From Pseudomonas viridiflava (lineage in GTDB: Bacteria > Pseudomonadota > Gammaproteobacteria > Pseudomonadales > Pseudomonadaceae), in assembly GCF_900580865.1 (NCBI RefSeq), contig NZ_UTBZ01000060.1, forward strand, positions 186,001-250,000: a stretch of 64,000 nt of DNA, read 5' to 3'. Positions 17,340 to 26,519 of this stretch are shown here, in pieces. Every line of letters begins with the position of its first letter. Within the stretch, counting starts at the first letter, position 1. The notes below the pieces were generated by a model, which saw nothing but the letters and a program-made list of their open reading frames with translations, did no database searches and was not told the DNA's origin. Position numbers and translations under genes: made by a program.

Positions 17340-17605
17340 GTGCTGAAAGTTGTAGGAAGGGAAGCGCGCAGAGCTGCGCGGCCTGCCGAGCGACCTGCGC
17401 TTCGACGTCAGCATTACCCAAGTGATCAAGCACGTCACAGATCCAAACGGCGAGTGCACGGCACTCCTCCGCCATAAAGCCTCGCGTGGCCACCCCCGTG
17501 CTTATCCGCAACCCGGAAGTGAGGATCATTCGGCGCAGCGTTTTTGTTGGCAGTCATACCGCCGCGTTCCAAGGCAGCGTCGGCGTCCTTACTGGTAATG
17601 CCTTA
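17340..17605 (-). pseudogene. glyA: glyA (serine hydroxymethyltransferase) 3' relic
   Basis: The 408-base gap 17281-17688 contains no intact gene but reads on the minus strand as the C-terminal ~85 residues of GlyA in two frames: TSKDADAALERGG and NKNAAPNDP in one, then TSGLRISTGVATRGF, MAEECRALAVWICDVLDHLG and VEAQVARQAAQLCA in the other. A frameshift and loss of a few residues lie near the PNDP/TSGLR junction, and no upstream GlyA sequence is present. It is therefore a dead 3' fragment left by rearrangement, beside the AraC gene. Confidence 0.75.
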
Positions 17606-17688
17606 CGAATCAGGCTGAGCAGAGTCAGCGCAATAGTCCCATCGACAAGGCAAACCAGAAACCTCTAAAAACCATCCGCGTCGCTCAT

Positions 17689-18612
17689 TCACTGGACGGT
17701 GAGAGAGCCGAACAAACTGAATGCATGTTTGTCGCGGTATTCTTTCGGCGTCATTGACAGCCTTTCTTTGAACAGCCTCGTCATATGACTTTGGTCGGCA
17801 AAACCACAATCCATCGCAACGGCCTTAAGCGGAACATTTCGCAGGGTCGACAGCAACCGCTCGGCACGCTTGAGCCGTTGCGCCTGCACATACTGATGCG
17901 GCGAAACACCAAACACCGTGGCAAACACCCGAACGAAGTGTGATGGGCTTAAATCGACAATGGCGGCCATATCCTTTACAGATATGGCGCCTGACAGGTG
18001 TGTGACGATATAGCGCTGCAAAGCATCGAGACGGGCACTGGAAATGCGTGAAGCGGTTTCTTCTTGACCATCACATTTGATGTATTTGCGCATCAGGTGA
18101 ATACAGAGCTGCACTTCCAGCGACTGCGAAAAAAGATCGCTGCCGGGTTCCTCACTCAGCACTTCAGCCTCATAGCGCCCCATTAGTGCCGCCAGCGCGG
18201 GATCGTTAACAATCGGATAGTGATCAACGAAAACACGATCAATATTTTTGTGAAAAATTTCGCTGGCGACTTTGGCCATTAGCGCTTGTGAAATGTAGAT
18301 ATGACTGACTTCGATATCATTCATCCAATACCAGCGAGATGATTCGCCACGGGTCAGTATCGTCACATCATTTGCCTGCACAGCGTTTTTTCGCCATCGC
18401 GAGCCGTCGTGAAACCCGAGATTTGCGGTACCTTTTTTCCAGCGAACCAACTCATAGTCACGCATGCTGGGGATGTCCACCTCGGTTTTATAGAAACGAT
18501 AACCGCGGATTGACATCCCCTTGTTCAGCAACGTATCCACTGTGCCTTGTATGGTGACTTCGCCCGGGATGACCTCGAGCATTTTCTCAGGCGCTAACAG
18601 AGTCAGACTCAT
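17689..18612 (-). CDS. AraC family transcriptional regulator
   Basis: 307 aa from the ATG at 18612, which has AGGAG six bases upstream; a longer frame to 18711 lacks such a site. The N-terminal ~190 residues form an AraC-binding-like domain; the C-terminal ~100 residues hold the two helix-turn-helix motifs (LSGAISVKDMAAIVDLSPSH and LKAVAMDCGFADQSHMTRLF) ending in the typical FKERLSMTPKEYR. It is downstream of the VOC and flavin oxidoreductase genes on the same strand, 173 bases from the VOC gene, and may regulate them. Confidence 0.9.
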   Translation of the reverse strand: MSLTLLAPEKMLEVIPGEVTIQGTVDTLLNKGMSIRGYRFYKTEVDIPSMRDYELVRWKKGTANLGFHDGSRWRKNAVQANDVTILTRGESSRWYWMNDIEVSHIYISQALMAKVASEIFHKNIDRVFVDHYPIVNDPALAALMGRYEAEVLSEEPGSDLFSQSLEVQLCIHLMRKYIKCDGQEETASRISSARLDALQRYIVTHLSGAISVKDMAAIVDLSPSHFVRVFATVFGVSPHQYVQAQRLKRAERLLSTLRNVPLKAVAMDCGFADQSHMTRLFKERLSMTPKEYRDKHAFSLFGSLTVQ

Positions 18613-18785
18613 CACAACTCCTTTATTGTCTTTAAGTAGTGGAGTTTTTTCACATTGCGGCTCCCGCCAGTCCTTTGACCGGAAGCGTACGCCGGCTTCT
18701 AAAATTAGCACAAGGTAACGACGAAGGAAGCTGGCTCATGGTCGTCAGGAGCCAGGCCCGTTCAGGTCATTTCACCTTAAGAGTC

Positions 18786-19328
18786 TCACTCAGACTGTTT
18801 CTTGAGATCGTCTTCGGCGGATTTGCCAGGCCTCCAGCGGCGAAAATCTGTCTGGCGTTCGTATGCCTGAGCCATTGGATAGGTGACCAGTTCAATGGTA
18901 CTGCCCCAAGGCGTTCTGGTGTACACATAGCGATTGCCGGTACCTGCATCCAGTCCGGGAAGATCTCCTGGCTGGCTAAGCAGGGTGCCGCCGGCTTCGG
19001 CCAGCCGATCAGCGGCAGCATCGATATCGTCTACGTAGATGCAAATGTGCTGTATGCCCAGATCGCTAGGCACCACGGGCTGCGCCTGGGGCACACCGGA
19101 GTACGAAAACAGCTCCAGATTGGGTCCGTTGCCCAGCCGGAGCATGCGGATGACCTGAATCACCGCACCTTGCGCGATGCCTAGCCCTGCCTCCACAACT
19201 GGCCCTCCCAGCGGTTTGTCCAGCATGTCGTAAAGCACCTGCGCGCCAAACGCCTCCTCAAAGAAACGGGTTGCCAGCTCCATGTCTGGAACGGTAATGC
19301 CGACGTGCTCGATAGCGCGTACGTTCAT
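18786..19328 (-). CDS. VOC (glyoxalase/dioxygenase superfamily) protein
   Basis: 180 aa from the ATG at 19328, which overlaps the TGA of the oxidoreductase (ATGA), so the two are translationally coupled. It has the betaalphabetabetabeta VOC pattern: IEHVGITVPDMELATRFFEEAFG at the start and QHICIYVDDIDAAADRLAEAGG in the second half, with H residues in metal-ligand positions (EHVG, QHIC) and a Glu in STIELVTYP. Such proteins act as lyases, isomerases or ring-cleavage enzymes. With the flavin oxidoreductase it probably handles one unsaturated or cyclic substrate; the reaction is unknown. Confidence 0.85.
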   Translation of the reverse strand: MNVRAIEHVGITVPDMELATRFFEEAFGAQVLYDMLDKPLGGPVVEAGLGIAQGAVIQVIRMLRLGNGPNLELFSYSGVPQAQPVVPSDLGIQHICIYVDDIDAAADRLAEAGGTLLSQPGDLPGLDAGTGNRYVYTRTPWGSTIELVTYPMAQAYERQTDFRRWRPGKSAEDDLKKQSE

Positions 19329-21220
19329 AGCGCCTCTCCTATACGTGCGGCGGACCAAAAACCTGATTGCGTGGCTTCGTACATCCTGCCTCCTCGGGCA
19401 CGCGTGCCAATACTCTGCACGTGATAATCATCGACAAGGGCGGCATGTAGTGTCGAGGGGGGGCGCGCGCCGGCCATGATGACCTGGCCGTTTATCGGCA
19501 GCGTGGCATGGGTGACGATCTTGCCACCCAGGTTCTGCAAGATTTCCGTAAGGTGCCCACGTTGCATATCGTTGGTGTCCACGCCTACGCTCGCCGCCGG
19601 CGAGAGCAAGCTGACGCTTCTGCCGTTCTCGGCCAGCCAGAGTGCTGCGAATAAAGCCACTTCGGTCTCACCATAGACCGTGACCTCACGCTGCGAGGGG
19701 AACATGCCAGTGGACATCATCTGCACCACGTCTACCTCCGGCTGAGCTGACTCGGTGCCAGTGGCAAGCAGCACGGAATCCCAAAGGTTCGGATCCATGT
19801 CCTTGCCATCGGAGTTCAGGTGTACGGTGACCCCAACACGATCGAGTTCACTGGTGTAGAACTCGATCATGTTGATGACCTCCATACGAAACGGGCTCGC
19901 CGCTGCCCAGGCCCAAAGTTGCCCACCCACTCGTGCGTCGCGTTCGAGCAAGGTGACGCTGTGGCCCCGTTGGGCTGCCAGAATCGCCGCCTCACAGCCA
20001 GAAGGTCCTGCGCCGATTACCAGCACCCGCTGCTTGTGCGCGGCCGGTCGACGGGCCTGCTCGGCTCGCCGCTCCTGGCCCAGAGTCGGGTTGATAACGC
20101 ATTGAGTGCCTTTACCGTTGAACATCCAGCGCGATATGCACTCATTGACAGCCAGGCAGCGGCGCACACTTTTAGGTTGCCCGCGCTGAGTCTTTATCAC
20201 CGTGTCCGGATCAGCGAGTCCTGATCGTCCAAGCGCTACAAAATCCAACTCGCCCGCAGATACCGATTCAGACATTTCCTCAAGTAGCCAAGTCAGGCGG
20301 CCAACGCCAACGACGGGTATCGACACCCTCTGCTTCACAGCCTTGGCGTAATTAACCAATGAGCCGGGGGCGATCATGGGTAGCAGCGTCATCGCCGTAT
20401 CGTAATTGCCGGCGCTGACATCCAGCGCATCCACGTGGGGTTCGAGCATTTCGCAAAACGCCAGCCCGTCTTCCAGTGACAGGCCGCCTTCATAGGGTTC
20501 GACCACGCTCAGCCGATACAGGACGGGATAGTCAGGCCCCACCTCCTCGCGTATGCCACGAACCACATCAAGGGCAAAGCGTGCGCGGTTCTCCAGCGAT
20601 CCTCCCCAGTTATCGGTGCGCTTGTTGGTGAACGGCGACAGAAACTGACCCAGCAGGTAACCGTGGGCTCCGTGCAATTCCACGGCATCGAAGCCTGCTG
20701 CAACCGCGCGACGAGCGCCTTGGACGTACTTGTCGATCAAACCCGGAATCTCGTGCTCCTCGATCGCACGCGGAGGCGTACCAAAGGCGCTGGTGATACC
20801 GGCAGTGGGCGCCAATGGCGGCTCATTACGCTCAGTGTTGCCTTGCGAGTTCTGCCGCCCGGTGTGATGCAGTTGCACGGCTATCTTCGCGCCTTCGCCA
20901 TGTACTGCATCCACCAAATTGCTTAACCCACCAATGAACCGGTCGTGATCGATCCGAATCGGATGCCCGGCAGTGCGGCCCACTTCCCAGTCGATGGAGG
21001 TATTTTCAGTGATGATCAGACCGACTCCGCCTCGGGCCCGGGCGCGGTGATAGTCAATCAGCTTGTCGTCAACTTCGCCGAACGTACTCGCAAACTGGGT
21101 GAAGATAGGCGCCTGAACGAAGCGGTTACGCAGCTGCATCTTGCCGATCCGCCCCGGCTGGTAGAGTGCCGCAGCAGGCCCATCAGACATCACCAGAGTT
21201 GTATCGCTTGAAAGGACCAT
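19325..21220 (-). CDS. FMN/FAD-dependent oxidoreductase, 2,4-dienoyl-CoA reductase/TMADH-like
   Basis: 631 aa from the ATG at 21220 (AGGAG upstream). The N-terminal Old Yellow Enzyme barrel has LHHTGRQ, ELHGAHGYLLGQFLSPFTNKR and GRSGLADPD. A linker that normally binds a 4Fe-4S cluster reads CLAVNEC...C; the C-terminal part has the dinucleotide fold VLVIGAGPSGCEAAILAAQRGH. Members reduce enoyl groups or demethylate amines using NAD(P)H. The second cluster cysteine of the trimethylamine-dehydrogenase pattern C-x2-C-x2-C-x12-C is a valine, so the cluster may be absent or altered. It is coupled with the VOC gene. Confidence 0.88.
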   Translation of the reverse strand: MVLSSDTTLVMSDGPAAALYQPGRIGKMQLRNRFVQAPIFTQFASTFGEVDDKLIDYHRARARGGVGLIITENTSIDWEVGRTAGHPIRIDHDRFIGGLSNLVDAVHGEGAKIAVQLHHTGRQNSQGNTERNEPPLAPTAGITSAFGTPPRAIEEHEIPGLIDKYVQGARRAVAAGFDAVELHGAHGYLLGQFLSPFTNKRTDNWGGSLENRARFALDVVRGIREEVGPDYPVLYRLSVVEPYEGGLSLEDGLAFCEMLEPHVDALDVSAGNYDTAMTLLPMIAPGSLVNYAKAVKQRVSIPVVGVGRLTWLLEEMSESVSAGELDFVALGRSGLADPDTVIKTQRGQPKSVRRCLAVNECISRWMFNGKGTQCVINPTLGQERRAEQARRPAAHKQRVLVIGAGPSGCEAAILAAQRGHSVTLLERDARVGGQLWAWAAASPFRMEVINMIEFYTSELDRVGVTVHLNSDGKDMDPNLWDSVLLATGTESAQPEVDVVQMMSTGMFPSQREVTVYGETEVALFAALWLAENGRSVSLLSPAASVGVDTNDMQRGHLTEILQNLGGKIVTHATLPINGQVIMAGARPPSTLHAALVDDYHVQSIGTRARGGRMYEATQSGFWSAARIGEAL

Positions 21221-21470
21221 AAGCTCTCTCCTCACACTATCGTTTTTATTTTTGAGGCTTGATCATGGGAGGCAGAAGCTCAGGGGTATTGAATATTCAT
21301 CGCGGTCCGTTGAAGGAAATGACTTTTCCAGCGCACCCGAATGCAAAGCCGCTCGCAGCAACATGCATGGAAGAAGCGTTCTATCGGCCAGCAGAATTAT
21401 TCAATACCGCATGAATGCCAGCACATGAAACTCGTGGCTCACAACAAAAACTACAGCGACGAGGAATGTT

Positions 21471-21929
21471 ATGAAGATGCTTGAGATCTACACCGGTCTG
21501 TTTGCCCTGACCACCTTACTGACTGGCTCCGCCTACGCCGCACCGACGCCTGAAATCAAGGCAAAGGTGGCTATTAAAGAAGTCGCTTCTTGGGAGGGGA
21601 CTCCCTATAAGTCCTATCCCGCAGGTCAGCCACAGCTAACCATTCTCGAAATCACCATACCGCCCCACACTGCGTTACCTTGGCATCAGCATCCGGTTCC
21701 TAATGCCGCGTACGTAGTCTCTGGAGATTTGACGATAGAGGATAGAACGTCGGGAAAGTCTCACCAGGTAACTGCCGGGCAGGGCTTCGCCGAGTCGGTG
21801 AACTCGAGTCATCGTGGCGTGACCGGAGATAGACAGGCGGTGGTCATAGTGACCTACTCGGGGGCAGAGGGGACACCTTTGTCAATTCCTGACAAAGGAG
21901 AGAAGGCCGAGTTCGAGCATTTGGAATAA
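21471..21929 (+). CDS. Exported cupin domain protein
   Basis: 152 aa with a signal peptide (cleavage likely after AYA, about residue 23) and a single cupin barrel: PWHQHPVPNAAYVVSGDLTI is motif 1 with metal-binding H residues, and a second histidine occurs near SHRGVTG. Likely a periplasmic metal-binding cupin of unknown function. It stands alone on the plus strand between the flavin oxidoreductase and the CMD-family gene. Confidence 0.85.
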   Translation: MKMLEIYTGLFALTTLLTGSAYAAPTPEIKAKVAIKEVASWEGTPYKSYPAGQPQLTILEITIPPHTALPWHQHPVPNAAYVVSGDLTIEDRTSGKSHQVTAGQGFAESVNSSHRGVTGDRQAVVIVTYSGAEGTPLSIPDKGEKAEFEHLE

Positions 21930-22130
21930 CTCTATAATCCGACAATCAATGCGACTAAGAAGTGAAGCCATCAGCGATGGGTAAGAAAGCGAAAGCGCTT
22001 GTTGGCAGGATCTGACCGCTCTTCAACGCAGAGGAAAACCGATAGCGACGTGTTACGGTTGTCACTATCGGCTATCTGCTGCTGGCAGTGCACCACAGGA
22101 ATGTCAGGAGTTTTGGCTCAAACCGAACGG

Positions 22131-22715
22131 TCAGCCTTTGATCCAGCTTCCATCTTCCTGAGCGTCAATTGGAATATTGAAAGTCTTGATATAGGCAGCA
22201 AGCATGCGGTAGTAGCCAATGACAATAAGGGCGTCACTCAATTCTTCTAACGAGAAGTGTTGCTGGGCATGTTTGAAAAGCACGCCGGAGGCCATTCCTT
22301 TATCAATGACGGATTTGCCGAACCGCAACAGGAGGCGCTCTGCTTCAGTGAAGGCTTGAGTGTCATCGATGCAGCCTTCGCCGATGGCCACGAACTGATC
22401 AGGTCTAACGCCGGCTACTTGAGCGATGGACACGTGCTGCTCCCACTCATAAGCCACGCCTTCATGCGCGGCGAGCAGCAGTACTAACATTTCCTTGTGG
22501 TAATCAGAGATCGTCAGGTCGCGAAAGATGGCGTTGGTCAGGTCAATGGTGGGAATAAATGCACCCGCACTGTAACCCAACATTCTAAAAAAATTAACCT
22601 TGGTGGGCAGACCCTCGAATTTCTCGCGTACCGCTGCGGGCAGCTTTCTGAAATCAGGATAATCGATAGCCACTTCAGAACTGATTTTATTATTGGCGCG
22701 GGACAAACTTGACAT
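22131..22715 (-). CDS. Carboxymuconolactone decarboxylase (CMD/AhpD-like) family protein
   Basis: 194 aa. The conserved core EMLVLLLAAHEGVAYEWEQHVSIAQVAGV fits the CMD family, with Glu and His of the E-x2-H arrangement but no AhpD C-x-x-C pair, so peroxidase activity is not expected. LTEAERLLLRFG follows as in many uncharacterised members. It is convergent with the cupin gene and followed by an MFS pump on the same strand after about 200 bases. It is not the PcaC decarboxylase itself, which is shorter. Confidence 0.82.
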   Translation of the reverse strand: MSSLSRANNKISSEVAIDYPDFRKLPAAVREKFEGLPTKVNFFRMLGYSAGAFIPTIDLTNAIFRDLTISDYHKEMLVLLLAAHEGVAYEWEQHVSIAQVAGVRPDQFVAIGEGCIDDTQAFTEAERLLLRFGKSVIDKGMASGVLFKHAQQHFSLEELSDALIVIGYYRMLAAYIKTFNIPIDAQEDGSWIKG

Positions 22716-22912
22716 AAGAACCTCCTAAGGTTTTTCGGCGATTTCGAACTTATTACCTCAACTAATATGATGTATCCCAGCAATGAAGATTCATTTCAGG
22801 AAGACGCGTTTCATAACCAAATTACCATTTGACCTGAACAAATATTCAGAACTTAACGTATTAAATGATGCAAGGCTGTCGACGAAAACATCCGACGTGT
22901 ATGGTCGGCATT

Positions 22913-24334
22913 TCATGCTTGAATGGGCGCAGCTCGCGGACGAATAAGTGCCATGTTAACAATGATGCACGCCAACAGGACGCCCACACATACCTGCATG
23001 GAAACCGACATCCCGCTGGCGAACGCACTCGGCTCATCCTGCGAAATCAAAATTCCAAAAACCGCTACTCCGATAACACCGCCAAGTTGTCGGGCCGACG
23101 ACATCAATCCAGATGCCATGCCCGCATCGCTTTGGCTGACCGCCGCCAGCATTGAATTATTCATGGAAGGGACTGTGGAGGCGCTACCGATGCCGACGAT
23201 GACCAATGCTCCATTGAGCAACCAAGCAGAGCTATCGGGTCCGACCTGGGAAAGCAGTAGAAAGCCAACGACTTGTAAGGCCAGCCCTGAAGTCATGATC
23301 TTCAGCGCGCTCACGTGACGACCAACGCGCGCGGATGCAAGAGAGGAAACTGTCATCACTGCGGTCAGGGGAATGAAGGCAAGCCCAGTGCGAACAGCAT
23401 CGTAATGCAGGATGGTCTGAAAATAGATGCTCAGGATAAAGACCACACCGTAAAAAGTGAGGTTGATGACCCCACCCGTGAACATCATGGCTAGCAGAAC
23501 ATTATTGCGAGATAGCCGGGCCGGCAGCATCGGCGCGCTTACCTTGGCTTCAAGCAGCATAAACACGCACAGTGCCAGCGCCGCCAAACCCATACTGGAC
23601 AGAGGGATCGCGGTCCATCCCAGACCGCTCGCCTCTGTCAATCCATAGGTCAGCAAAGCCAGGCAAGTAGCGATGCTGACCTGACCGTAGACGTCGACTT
23701 TGTTATCCGTGCGCGGTGACGCAGAGGTGAAGCGCAAGGTCAGAAAGATAGCCAGCACGCCCAATGGAATATTGACGAGGAACACGCTGCGCCAGCCCAG
23801 ATACTGAATCATAAAGCCGCCCAACACCGGACCTGCAGCCAACGCAATACCGCCGCAGGCCCCCCACAGAGCGACTGCCGAACGGCGTTTGTCCGGATCG
23901 CTGAAATTCTGACGGATAAGCGTCAGTGAGGTCGGAATCAGGAACGCTGCACCCAGTCCCTGTACGCAACGCATGATGATGAGCATCGGCATGCTAGTCG
24001 CCAGACCACAGCCGAGGGAAGCAAGGGTAAAAACAGCAAAGCCGAACACGAAAACACCCTTCGCCCCCCATTTATCGCCAAGACCTCCGCCGAGAATAAG
24101 CAATGCCGAAAACACCAGCGCATAGCTGTTGATCACCCATTGCAGGCCGGTAAGGTTCGTACCGAACGCGGACTTCAAAGCGCCAAGGCCAACGTTGACC
24201 ACGCTGACGTCCAACTGGACCACGAAAAACCCCAAACACGCCGCGATCTGAATAGCGACCAAATTCACATTTTTTTGCATTTCAAATGCCGACACTTGAC
24301 TGTAGGGAACCCATGCTAGACGTTGACTTGACAT
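22913..24334 (-). CDS. MFS drug/solute exporter, DHA2 (EmrB/QacA) type, 14 TM
   Basis: Up to 473 aa with about 14 hydrophobic segments. TM1 has FFVVQLDVSVVNVGL, GGGLGDKWGAKGVF is the loop motif, and the antiporter motif C region GPVLGGFMIQYLGWRSVFLVNIPLG is clear. It should export a toxic compound by proton antiport. The start could be the ATG at 24334 or the one at 24280, which begins immediately before TM1; the first leaves only 48 bases to the divergent LysR gene. That LysR protein is the likely regulator. Confidence 0.88.
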   Translation of the reverse strand: MSSQRLAWVPYSQVSAFEMQKNVNLVAIQIAACLGFFVVQLDVSVVNVGLGALKSAFGTNLTGLQWVINSYALVFSALLILGGGLGDKWGAKGVFVFGFAVFTLASLGCGLATSMPMLIIMRCVQGLGAAFLIPTSLTLIRQNFSDPDKRRSAVALWGACGGIALAAGPVLGGFMIQYLGWRSVFLVNIPLGVLAIFLTLRFTSASPRTDNKVDVYGQVSIATCLALLTYGLTEASGLGWTAIPLSSMGLAALALCVFMLLEAKVSAPMLPARLSRNNVLLAMMFTGGVINLTFYGVVFILSIYFQTILHYDAVRTGLAFIPLTAVMTVSSLASARVGRHVSALKIMTSGLALQVVGFLLLSQVGPDSSAWLLNGALVIVGIGSASTVPSMNNSMLAAVSQSDAGMASGLMSSARQLGGVIGVAVFGILISQDEPSAFASGMSVSMQVCVGVLLACIIVNMALIRPRAAPIQA

Positions 24335-24382
24335 GCGTAAATCCGTAAAAGTGCAGGCATGCCATGCAGATACGCATAGATT

Positions 24383-25240
24383 ATGAACTGGGAAGATTTA
24401 CGTTACTTTGTGGCAATTGCCAGCGCCGGAACGTTGTCCGGGGCCTCGCGGCAATTGGGTGTCGATCAAGCAACGGTTAGCCGCCGGCTGGCAGCGCTTG
24501 AGACAGACCTGGGTGCCCGTTTGGTCGATCGCCAACCGCGAAAGGCATTTCTTACCCCGCTGGGTCAGGAAGTCCTGACACACGCTCTGAAAATCGAAGA
24601 CAGCGTATTTGCGGTCAAGCGGCTTTCGCTGAGTGCGAGCAGCCAATCGCGTGCCAAAATCACAATCTCCGCTCCCCCGATCCTCGCCCGACATTTTTTC
24701 GCACCGCAACTGCTGGTTCTATCCCAGCGCCTGCCTCAGGTTCAGGTGTCGGTATTGAGCGAATCGCACGTTGCGTCCTTGTCCAAGCTGGAGGCAGACC
24801 TAGCCATTCGCCTGACGCCAGGTACTGCGGATTCAGACATTGTAAAAAGAATCGGTGAGATGCAATTCGGACTCTACTCGACCCCCTCCTACGCGAATGT
24901 CGCAAACCCGCAGCAATGGGAATTCATCGGCTATACGGAGTATCCGGTCGCTTTTGATCATAAAAACTGGTTGTACCAGACCATTGGCAACCGCCGTGTA
25001 GTCTGTGAGGTTGCCGACCTCAGCAATCAATATGAGGCCGCTTGTACTGGGATTGGAGTTGCCGGATTACCCTGCTTCCTAGCCGATCAAGATGAACGAC
25101 TGCTAAGACTGTCGAGTTCCGAGAAGATGTTGAGCCTAGGAATCTTCTTGGCCCTCCACCCTGATCGTCGCAATGATCAATTAGTACGCGACACCAGTGC
25201 CGTCATCATGGAACTGATAACTGATCTTGGGCTGACTTGA
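24383..25240 (+). CDS. LysR family transcriptional regulator
   Basis: 285 aa. Typical N-terminal helix-turn-helix: WEDLRYFVAIASAGTLSGASRQLGVDQATVSRRLAALE, then an effector domain of about 190 residues. Proteins of this subgroup (starting MNWEDLRYF) usually regulate a neighbouring divergent gene, here the DHA2 exporter. Immediately after its stop codon the sequence continues as an orphan copy of the catR 3' end (25242-25312). Confidence 0.9.
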   Translation: MNWEDLRYFVAIASAGTLSGASRQLGVDQATVSRRLAALETDLGARLVDRQPRKAFLTPLGQEVLTHALKIEDSVFAVKRLSLSASSQSRAKITISAPPILARHFFAPQLLVLSQRLPQVQVSVLSESHVASLSKLEADLAIRLTPGTADSDIVKRIGEMQFGLYSTPSYANVANPQQWEFIGYTEYPVAFDHKNWLYQTIGNRRVVCEVADLSNQYEAACTGIGVAGLPCFLADQDERLLRLSSSEKMLSLGIFLALHPDRRNDQLVRDTSAVIMELITDLGLT

Positions 25241-25241
25241 T

Positions 25242-25312
25242 AACGCTGTCTCAGCATCATCGCTTCTATCAATCGCTGATTCGGGCACGCTATGGCGTGC
25301 CCGGATCAATCC
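25242..25312. repeat. 71-bp direct repeat, copy B (orphan catR-like 3' end plus hairpin)
   Basis: Begins two bases after the LysR stop and reads, in the catR frame, RCLSIIASINR-stop, against RCLSIITSINP-stop in catR. The hairpin GGGCACGC-TAT-GGCGTGCCC follows. Differences between copies A and B include silent codon changes, as expected for another catR allele rather than a recent copy. Confidence 0.8.
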
Positions 25313-25337
25313 TGCCTTCCTCAGTTGAGCTGGGCGG

Positions 25338-26516
25338 TCAGGCGAGAAAATCTTCCACCAGTTTTACCCAGCAATCGGCGCCCAGTCGGATCAGCTCATC
25401 ATTGAAGTCGTAGTGCGGGTTGTGCACAGAGCAGCCGTGAAACTCGCCCTCACCATTACCCAGTAAGAAATAGCACCCCGGCACTTCTGTGAGCATCCAG
25501 GCGAAGTCCTCGGTGGCCATGACCTTCGGTCCGCGGCTTTGCAGGTGGCCAGGTTCAAAGAGTGGTGCAAGGCTTTCGCGCACTCGTTGTGTTTCGGTCT
25601 CGTCATTGATTAGGGCCGGGGCAAGCGGGGTAATTTCCAGATCAATGCTCACGCCGAATGATTGCTCGTGACCGCGGACGATCTGTTCGAGTCGCTGATT
25701 GATCTTTTGCTGAGTCTGCGGGGTGTCGGTACGCACACTGATCAGCATGCTGGCCTCATCAGGAATGATGTTGTAGACGCTCCCGGCCTGCAGCATGCCG
25801 ATGCTGATGACCGCGTACTCTTCTGGGCCGAGATTGCGCGACTTGATGGTCTGGATCGCATTGATCAGGCTGGCTACAACAGGCAATGGATCAACCGATT
25901 TCTCTGGCATGGCGCCGTGTCCACCTTGCCCGCTGATATGCAGCGACAGACGTTCCGAGGACGCCATGGTCGGGCCCGCCTGAACCACGGCCGTGCCCAA
26001 GGGGTAACCGGGCATGTTATGCAGCGCAAAAATCGCATCGCAGGGAAAACGCTGAAACAGGCCGTCGTCGATCATCGCCTTGGCCCCACACAAGCCCTCC
26101 TCATCCGGTTGAAAAATCAGATTAAGGGTGCCGTTGAATTCGCCATGGGTTGCGAGCCGATAAGCGGCCGCGAGCAGGATCGCGGTGTGCCCGTCATGCC
26201 CGCAGGCATGCATGCGATCGGCAATCTGGCTGGCATGCGAAAAGGTGTTTTTCTCTTGCATGGGCAGCGCGTCCATGTCGGCGCGCAGACCGATACGGCG
26301 TGTGCCCTCGCCTCTTTTCAGGACACCGACCAGACCATGTCCGCCGATACCGCGATGCACCTGATAGCCCCATTGCGTGAGTTTGGCGGCGACCAGTTCA
26401 GCAGTGTTCGGGGTTTCGCCGCCCAACTCAGGCGCAGCATGAATTTGTCGGCGCAAGGCGATGAAGCTTTGCAGTTCGGTTTCGCTCAACGCTGATTGGT
26501 TTTGTTGGTTGCGCAT
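25338..26516 (-). CDS. M20 family amidohydrolase (HipO-like)
   Basis: 392 aa. The M20D motifs are complete: LRADMDALPM, MHACGHDGHTAILL (metal ligands C, H, H), FQPDEEGLCGAKAMIDDG (catalytic and metal Glu), ALHNMPGYPLGT and ATEDFAWMLTEVPG. The sequence fits hippurate or N-acyl amino acid hydrolases, in the cytoplasm. It begins 3 bases after the permease stop on the same strand, so permease and hydrolase form an operon that imports and cleaves an acyl-amino acid. It is distinct from the M20 protein at 6340. Confidence 0.9.
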   Translation of the reverse strand: MRNQQNQSALSETELQSFIALRRQIHAAPELGGETPNTAELVAAKLTQWGYQVHRGIGGHGLVGVLKRGEGTRRIGLRADMDALPMQEKNTFSHASQIADRMHACGHDGHTAILLAAAYRLATHGEFNGTLNLIFQPDEEGLCGAKAMIDDGLFQRFPCDAIFALHNMPGYPLGTAVVQAGPTMASSERLSLHISGQGGHGAMPEKSVDPLPVVASLINAIQTIKSRNLGPEEYAVISIGMLQAGSVYNIIPDEASMLISVRTDTPQTQQKINQRLEQIVRGHEQSFGVSIDLEITPLAPALINDETETQRVRESLAPLFEPGHLQSRGPKVMATEDFAWMLTEVPGCYFLLGNGEGEFHGCSVHNPHYDFNDELIRLGADCWVKLVEDFLA

Positions 26517-26519
26517 GGG

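Noticed and set aside
22039..22071. Hairpin CCGATAGCGAC...GTCACTATCGG between cupin and CMD genes as a terminator
   Set aside because: One mismatch, a long 11-base loop and no T-run on either side; could be chance.
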